DNA of 64,000 nt from Vibrio sp. SCSIO 43136 (GTDB lineage Bacteria > Pseudomonadota > Gammaproteobacteria > Enterobacterales > Vibrionaceae), in the NCBI RefSeq assembly GCF_023716565.1, contig NZ_CP071848.1, positions 62,001 to 126,000 on the forward strand. Direction: 5' to 3'. How positions within the stretch are numbered: the stretch's first letter is position 1; each line of letters opens with the position of its first letter. Below, in pieces: positions 59,356-64,000 of the stretch. The notes beneath the pieces are model-generated. The model had not been told where the DNA came from and did not search any database. It was given only the letters and a program-made list of their open reading frames with translations. The translations under genes and the position numbers were made by a program.

Positions 59356-59727
59356 ATGACTACAGAAACTCAAACCCCGGACAAAGCGGCAGAAAAAAAG
59401 ACTCTACTTTTGGCATTGATTGCTGGCATGTGTGGTAACGCACTGTTAGCGGGATTGACCATGGAAGCCGTATCATTCTCGATCTTTCCTTTGATCGCAC
59501 TGGTACTTGCGGTTCAGAACCTTTACCAAGAATACCTACGTAAGCCAGTAGCGGAAGACATTCCAATGGTTGGCCTAGCGTGTTTCTTTGTAGGTGCGTT
59601 TGGCTACTCAGCATTTATGGGCGCTCAGCACCCAGAAGTTGGTTCAAACTTCTTTGCCATCATGGTCACCCTGCTGCTATTAGCGTGGGTGGGCAAGAAG
59701 CTAGGTTACGTTGCTAAACCTCAGTAA
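59356..59727 (+). CDS. yijD: YijD-family membrane protein
   Basis: 123 residues with four membrane segments (about 18-115). KKTLLLALIAGMCGNALLAGLTM...SIFPLIALVLAVQNLYQEYL matches the YijD family, always next to fabR. Function unknown; by context it may concern membrane lipid homeostasis. ATG 59356 lies 4 bases after the fabR stop; a longer frame reaching into fabR is rejected. Confidence 0.93.
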   Translation: MTTETQTPDKAAEKKTLLLALIAGMCGNALLAGLTMEAVSFSIFPLIALVLAVQNLYQEYLRKPVAEDIPMVGLACFFVGAFGYSAFMGAQHPEVGSNFFAIMVTLLLLAWVGKKLGYVAKPQ

Positions 59728-59742
59728 GCTGACAACAGATGT

Positions 59743-59770
59743 AAAAAAAGCCGCTTCTAGCGGCTTTTTG
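59743..59770. terminator. Bidirectional terminator between yijD and trmA
   Basis: AAAAAGCCGC / GCGGCTTTTT with a TTCTA loop. Confidence 0.92.
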
Positions 59771-59784
59771 TTTAATTGTAGTGA

Positions 59785-60891
59785 TTACTTACGTTCCAAC
59801 AATACACCTGCTTCCATATGGTGGGTATATGGGAACTGATCAAAGAGTGCAAAGCGAGTCACTCGGTGAGTTTCGCTCAATACTTTTAGATTCTCTTCTA
59901 ATGTTTCTGGGTTACAAGAGATGTACATGATGCGCTCGTAACCTTGAACCATCTTGCAAGTGTCGATGTCCATACCTGCACGTGGTGGATCAACAAAAAT
60001 GGTGTTGCAGTTGTAGCTCTTCAGATCCACGTTCGCTTGCTTCAGGCGGCGGAACTCACGTTTACCTTCCATCGCTTCAGTGAACTCTTCTGCCGACATA
60101 CGAATGATCTGTACATTGTCGATCTTGTTGGCGGCAATGTTGTATTGCGCTGAGTCTACCGATGGCTTCGCCAGCTCAGTTGCAAGTACACGCTCAAAGT
60201 TCTGTGCCAGTGCCAGCGAGAAGTTACCGTTACCACAGTACAGCTCTAGCAGATCACCCGTGGAGTCTTGAGTACAGTCGATTGCCCACTCAAGCATCTT
60301 GGTAGCAACTTTTGCGTTCGGCTGGGTAAAGCTATTCTCTACTTGCTGGTAGATGTAGCTATCACCATTAACATTCAGTTTCTCAACCACAAAGTCTCGG
60401 TCCAGCACGATTTTCATTTTACGCGCTCGGCCAATGAAGTTGAGGTTGAAGCCCTCATCATTAAGACGCTGCTTTAATGCTTTGGCTTGCTCAATCCATG
60501 CTTCATCAAGCTGGCGGTGATAAAGCAATGACACTAGCACTTCACCGCTTAAGGTCGATAGGAAATCGACTTGGAACAGTTTGCGACGCAATACGTCATT
60601 GTCTTTCATCGCATCCATTAAAAGCGGCATCAGATCATTGATAAGACGGCTTGCAGCAGGGAACTGGTCCACACGATACTTTTCACGAGTTTCTTGGTTG
60701 AACATGATGTAGTACATATCATCACCTTCATGCCAAACACGGAACTCAGCACGCATGCGGTAGTGCTGTTCTGGCGACTCAAAGACTTCCAACTCTGGCA
60801 TTTGGTAGTGCGCAAACATACTGGTTAGACGTTGGGTTTTCTCTGCCAGTTGCTGTTGGTATAGCTCTGGGGTTACATCAAGTGTCGCCAT
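59785..60891 (-). CDS. trmA: tRNA m5U54 methyltransferase TrmA
   Basis: 368-residue enzyme making ribothymidine 54 in tRNA and also m5U in tmRNA. SAM motif [17 protein letters not shown] (about 215-231), catalytic nucleophile Cys in [12 protein letters not shown] (about 326), and base Glu in the C-terminal [20 protein letters not shown] (about 303-311) is family specific. ATG 60891 fits the family; the frame extends further upstream without homology. Convergent with yijD. Confidence 0.96.
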   Translation of the reverse strand: MATLDVTPELYQQQLAEKTQRLTSMFAHYQMPELEVFESPEQHYRMRAEFRVWHEGDDMYYIMFNQETREKYRVDQFPAASRLINDLMPLLMDAMKDNDVLRRKLFQVDFLSTLSGEVLVSLLYHRQLDEAWIEQAKALKQRLNDEGFNLNFIGRARKMKIVLDRDFVVEKLNVNGDSYIYQQVENSFTQPNAKVATKMLEWAIDCTQDSTGDLLELYCGNGNFSLALAQNFERVLATELAKPSVDSAQYNIAANKIDNVQIIRMSAEEFTEAMEGKREFRRLKQANVDLKSYNCNTIFVDPPRAGMDIDTCKMVQGYERIMYISCNPETLEENLKVLSETHRVTRFALFDQFPYTHHMEAGVLLERK

Positions 60892-61082
60892 GAAATCATG
60901 CCTTTTCGAATACTTAAAACAAGGAGCGCAGATTTTATTCAATTCCGCCAAATTGTCCAGTGTAGGCGCAAACAACTGACGGGATGTGCTCTAGCGCAGT
61001 TACATTTAATGATAGTTAACAATCTGCGCTGCATAAATAACAACTAGACAACATAGTGGTAAGTCACTACTATCTCGCCAAC

Positions 61083-61275
61083 GCTGGTGCTGGGGTGCAT
61101 GTCACACTTTGGCTTAATAGGGAATCTGGTGAGAATCCGGAACTGACGCGCAGCGGTAAGAGAGAACGAACGTCTCGGGTAAGACCCAAACACTGTTTAG
61201 CTTGCTAAGTGGGAAGTGAGACTCTAGGTGCCATAAGTTTTGATGGCGTGCTCTTAAGTCCGAATATCTGCCAGC
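61083..61275 (+). promoter_or_regulatory. Cobalamin riboswitch upstream of btuB
   Basis: The conserved core AATCTGGTGAGAATCCGG and ACTGACGCGCAGCGGTAAG (61122-61160) and the 3' block AAGTCCGAATATCTGCCAGC define the AdoCbl aptamer; outer arms GCTGG/CCAGC close P1. B12 binding should block ribosome access to btuB, whose start is 81 bases downstream. An additional hairpin AAGGCTTT/AAAGCCTT at 61286-61319 sits between. TrmA lies upstream on the other strand, and 60892-61082 holds no gene. Confidence 0.92.
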
Positions 61276-61355
61276 AAAATGAGTAAGGCTTTTTATAACA
61301 CTCAATAATTCATTAAAGCCTTGCTGTAATTCTCGCGATTTAGGATGAACCGAAA

Positions 61356-63110
61356 ATGCAAAAATCTCTACTAGCGACCACAGTGGTGTCGCTACTTTCT
61401 ATGTCTTCTTATGCTCAAGCGCAAAGTGCTGATGAAACCATGGTGGTGACGGCGAACCGTTTTGAGCAGTCTAGCCAGAGTTCAACAGCGGCAGTTGTGA
61501 CTGTTGATAAAGAAGAGATAGAAGCTATTCAAGCTAATGACCTTTTTGAAGTGCTACGTCGCTTACCTGGTGTCCAAGTATCTAGCAATGGTGGATACGG
61601 TCAAACTCAATCTCTTTTCGTTCGTGGTACAAACTCAAGTCATGTATTGGTTTTAATCGACGGAGTTAAAACAGCTAGTGCGACCTCTGGCGGAGCTACG
61701 ATTTCTGCGTTACCTCTAGTGGCAGTCCAGCGCATTGAATTTATTCGAGGCCCGCGTGCTGCTATGTATGGTTCAGATGCTGTTGGTGGTGTGATTAACA
61801 TTATTACAGATACTAAGCGTGAAGAGAAAAAGCTGAGTGCAGGTATTGGTTCTGAGCAACTACGCAAAGCATCTGTCGCTGTATCTGGAGAGCTTAACGA
61901 CAAACTAAGTGGTTCTTTTTCTTCACGGTATTCTCAAGCTGAAGGGTTTTCTGCTCAAAATACTAAAGGAAATGAAGATAATGATGGACACAAAGTCACA
62001 GAGTTTGCTGCTAACGCTAAATACCAACTAAGCAACCAGCTAGCTCTAAAACTAAATTCAACATACTCGGAAGGGTTTGTTGAGTATGATCCAACTGACT
62101 CAAGTAAAGATCAGCAGTTGTACACTGTGATTGGTAGTGCTGAGTACAAAGCTGATAAATACTCAGCGTTGTTATCTATAGCAAAATCAGTCGACTCTAG
62201 TTACAACCGTGGATATAAAAGTAAATACCACACAGAGCATGAATCGATTTCTTTTACCAATCATTATTTGCTTACATCAGACTGGACGTTAAGTGCAGGA
62301 ATTGATTGGCAGCAAGACGATGTATCCGCATCTTCTGTTGCTTACGATGAATCATCTCGAGATAACAAATCTGCGTATGTTGGCGCTTACTTTGATAATA
62401 GTAGCGTTCAGGCAGAGTTGGCGTTGCGCACAGATGACAATGAAAGGTACGGGCGTAATAACACGTGGCAAACGGGGTTAGGCTGGTGGGTAGTAGATAC
62501 TATGCGACTGACTGCCAATGCAGGTACGGCTTTTAAAGCTCCAACATTTAATAACTTGTACTGGCCGGATACAGGAAATCCAAATTTAAAGCCTGAAGAG
62601 TCCTTTAGTTATGAAGTTGGCGTCGAAGGATATCAAGGCAGTTTCGACTGGAGCGTTGTTGCTTACCATAATCAGATTGAAAACATGATTATAGGTTGGC
62701 CATCTAAAAATATTGGTAAGGCTGATATCAAAGGTATTGAGCTTGCGGCACAGTTCGCAACAGGTGCCTTTAGTCACGATGTGAGCCTTGATATCATGGA
62801 TCCTGTTGATACTAGCAAAAATTCTCAGCTAGCAAGACGAGCTAAAGAGAGCGCAAAATGGAATGTTTCTTACTCTAAGGGTAATTGGCGAGCAGACTTA
62901 AGTTACCTTTATCAGGGGAAACGCATAGATACAAATAAGGCTGAGTTAGATAGCTACTCATTGGTGGACATAGCTGCCAGTTATTCAGTGACAGAAAGCT
63001 TAACCTTACGTGGGCGAGTTGCTAACCTTTTAGATGAAGATTACACCCTGGCAACCAACTACAACACTCAAGGTAGAAGCTATTACCTAAATGTAGATTA
63101 CAAATTTTAA
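61356..63110 (+). CDS. btuB: Outer-membrane vitamin B12 receptor BtuB
   Basis: 584-residue TonB-dependent transporter. Signal peptide ends near SYAQAQ (about 1-22), followed by the TonB box ETMVVTANR (about 27-35), a plug (about 40-150: LFEVLRRLPGVQV, IDGVKTASATSG, RIEFIRGPRAAMYGSDAVGGVINIIT) and a 22-strand barrel ending in Phe (VDYKF). The riboswitch makes it B12 repressed. AGGAT ribosome site 9 bases upstream. Terminator follows, then the Dph6-like gene. Confidence 0.95.
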   Translation: MQKSLLATTVVSLLSMSSYAQAQSADETMVVTANRFEQSSQSSTAAVVTVDKEEIEAIQANDLFEVLRRLPGVQVSSNGGYGQTQSLFVRGTNSSHVLVLIDGVKTASATSGGATISALPLVAVQRIEFIRGPRAAMYGSDAVGGVINIITDTKREEKKLSAGIGSEQLRKASVAVSGELNDKLSGSFSSRYSQAEGFSAQNTKGNEDNDGHKVTEFAANAKYQLSNQLALKLNSTYSEGFVEYDPTDSSKDQQLYTVIGSAEYKADKYSALLSIAKSVDSSYNRGYKSKYHTEHESISFTNHYLLTSDWTLSAGIDWQQDDVSASSVAYDESSRDNKSAYVGAYFDNSSVQAELALRTDDNERYGRNNTWQTGLGWWVVDTMRLTANAGTAFKAPTFNNLYWPDTGNPNLKPEESFSYEVGVEGYQGSFDWSVVAYHNQIENMIIGWPSKNIGKADIKGIELAAQFATGAFSHDVSLDIMDPVDTSKNSQLARRAKESAKWNVSYSKGNWRADLSYLYQGKRIDTNKAELDSYSLVDIAASYSVTESLTLRGRVANLLDEDYTLATNYNTQGRSYYLNVDYKF

Positions 63111-63113
63111 TTC

Positions 63114-63138
63114 TAAACCGCCTACGGGCGGTTTTTTC
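63114..63138 (+). terminator. Terminator after btuB
   Basis: AAACCGCC / GGGCGGTTT-type stem with a TAC loop and TTTTTT. Weak loop, so some readthrough into the next gene is possible. Confidence 0.8.
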
Positions 63139-63149
63139 TTGAGGTAACT

Positions 63150-63824
63150 ATGTCCCTTAAAACCAAAGTCATCGTAAGTTGGTCGTCAGGCAAAGACTCC
63201 ACATTAACCCTGATCAAGTTATTAGAAGACCCTAGCGTAGAAGTCGTTGGTCTTTACACCACTTATGTTGGAGAGGAGGTACCTTATCAGGTCACGCCAC
63301 TGAGTGTTGTAAAAATGCAAGCCAAGCTGGTGGGTTTACCCTTGGTACTTATTGAGCTGCCGGAAGTATTCCCATCAAACGAGATTTATCAAGCGGCCGT
63401 CGTTGAAGGTATCAAGCAGTCAGGTTTGAAAGTAGATGCCGTTGCCTTCGGAGATATGTTCTGTAATGGCATTGTAGAATACCGTCAAAGCTACATTGAA
63501 AAAGCGGGTTGGCGCTGTCTATTTCCATTACTTAACGTGCCAAGTGAACAGTTAGCAGCAGAGATCATCGACAGAGGTATTGAGACCTGCTTAGTCACCG
63601 TTGATACCCAGCGTCTTGGCGCTAGCTTTATTGGTGAGCGATACTCTCATCAGTTAATCAGCCAGTTGCCTGAAAATGTTGATCCGTGTGGAGAACACGG
63701 AGAGTTTCACACCTTAGTGACAAAAGCCCCCTGTTTTTCTGGCCAAATAGAAGTGACCCTAACGGCTACAGAGCAACAAGATCGCTTTATCCATCAAAGA
63801 TACACGGCGGTACTTTGCGATTAG
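63150..63824 (+). CDS. Dph6/DUF71 ATP-pyrophosphatase, probable cobalamin-salvage enzyme
   Basis: 224-residue PP-loop ATPase of the diphthine-ammonia ligase (DUF71, COG2102) family. The PP-loop is SWSSGKDST (about 10-18). The C-terminal family motif DPCGEHGEFHTLV (about 189-201) is intact. Bacteria lack diphthamide; comparative genomics has linked a bacterial DUF71 group to B12 salvage, probably an amidation of a corrinoid. Its place directly after riboswitch-controlled btuB supports that here. AGGTAACT ribosome site. Confidence 0.83.
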   Translation: MSLKTKVIVSWSSGKDSTLTLIKLLEDPSVEVVGLYTTYVGEEVPYQVTPLSVVKMQAKLVGLPLVLIELPEVFPSNEIYQAAVVEGIKQSGLKVDAVAFGDMFCNGIVEYRQSYIEKAGWRCLFPLLNVPSEQLAAEIIDRGIETCLVTVDTQRLGASFIGERYSHQLISQLPENVDPCGEHGEFHTLVTKAPCFSGQIEVTLTATEQQDRFIHQRYTAVLCD

Positions 63825-63875
63825 CCTGCCTGCGAGTATGATGAGCGAAAATTTATAGCTGAGCCTTAAACTGCC

Positions 63876-64000
63876 GTGAGTAAAGATAAACCACAAGCAC
63901 TAGAACCTTCCCACATCTTAGTCTTTGACTCGGGTGTTGGCGGTCTATCGGTTTATCAGGAAATCGCCAAGAAACTGCCAGGTGCTCGCTATACCTACCT
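63876..64000 (+). CDS. murI: Glutamate racemase MurI (3' partial)
   Basis: First about 41 residues of glutamate racemase, which supplies D-glutamate for peptidoglycan; the rest lies beyond the window. The GTG start at 63876 gives a short variable N-terminus then ILVFDSGVGGLSVYQEIAKKLP, with the catalytic Asp-Ser of FDSGVGGLSV. E. coli has the same btuB-murI order. The ribosome site GAGCC is weak. Confidence 0.9.
   Translation, partial: MSKDKPQALEPSHILVFDSGVGGLSVYQEIAKKLPGARYTY

Overview
The window is chromosomal DNA of a marine gammaproteobacterium, almost certainly a Vibrio. The evidence is the 16S/23S/5S sequence, the gene neighbourhoods shared with Vibrio cholerae and Escherichia coli (hemCDXY/cyaA, dapF-xerC-yigB, rhtB/pldB/yigL, ftsYEX-rpoH, glpEG, ubiCA/plsB/lexA, sthA/fabR/yijD/trmA, btuB/murI), and Vibrio-type extras such as the arsenate cluster and an EAL-HDOD protein. 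No insertion sequence, prophage, integron or CRISPR array is visible. Coding density is high and most genes are core genes.

Layout. 1-2.8 kb: ubiD (5' end cut by the window), a small 2Fe-2S ferredoxin, and fre. 2.9-8.9 kb: a complete rRNA operon with tandem promoters, boxA elements, processing stems, 16S, tRNA-Ile(GAU), tRNA-Ala(UGC), 23S and 5S, then a 102-bp imperfect palindrome and tRNA-Ser(UGA). 9-12.3 kb, minus strand: LON-domain protein, DUF4397 lipoprotein, ECF sigma factor and ChrR-type anti-sigma factor, probably one stress operon. 12.3-19.3 kb: hemCDXY divergent from cyaA (UUG start), with a perfect CRP site between them. 19.3-24.3 kb: cyaY, lptM, lysA, dapF, a DUF484 gene, xerC, yigB. 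24.5-33.5 kb: a FIST-GGDEF-EAL protein, tapT, a lipoprotein, an EVE protein, yigL, pldB, rhtB and an EAL-HDOD protein (cdgJ).

33.6-36.8 kb: a four-gene arsenate operon (ArsR-type regulator, GAPDH, phosphatase, ArsJ). 36.8-41.4 kb: an acyltransferase, DUF2500, a HEPN-like membrane protein, a 26-residue membrane peptide missed by length cut-offs, a 0.7-kb AT-rich gap, and yhhN-, yecH- and yhgN-like genes. 41.1-46 kb: yhhL/rsmD divergent from ftsY-ftsE-ftsX-rpoH. 46-47.6 kb: a DnaA-box cluster, then glpE-glpG. 47.6-52.9 kb: FliL-like protein, ubiC-ubiA, plsB, and lexA with two SOS boxes. 53-57.7 kb: a putatively Fur-controlled methyltransferase, sthA, a perfect heptanucleotide repeat, a flavoprotein and fdxA. 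57.7-60.9 kb: an rRNA/tRNA methyltransferase, fabR-yijD and trmA. 61-64 kb: cobalamin riboswitch, btuB, a Dph6/DUF71 ATPase probably used in B12 salvage, and the start of murI.

The best candidates for new biology are the Fur-box methyltransferase with a Cys cluster, the LON/DUF4397/ECF/ChrR operon whose anti-sigma factor lacks one zinc ligand, the 26-residue peptide with a near-consensus promoter and a perfect 28-bp inverted-repeat terminator, the ferredoxin between ubiD and fre, and the TACCGAT repeat lying between a stop codon and its terminator.
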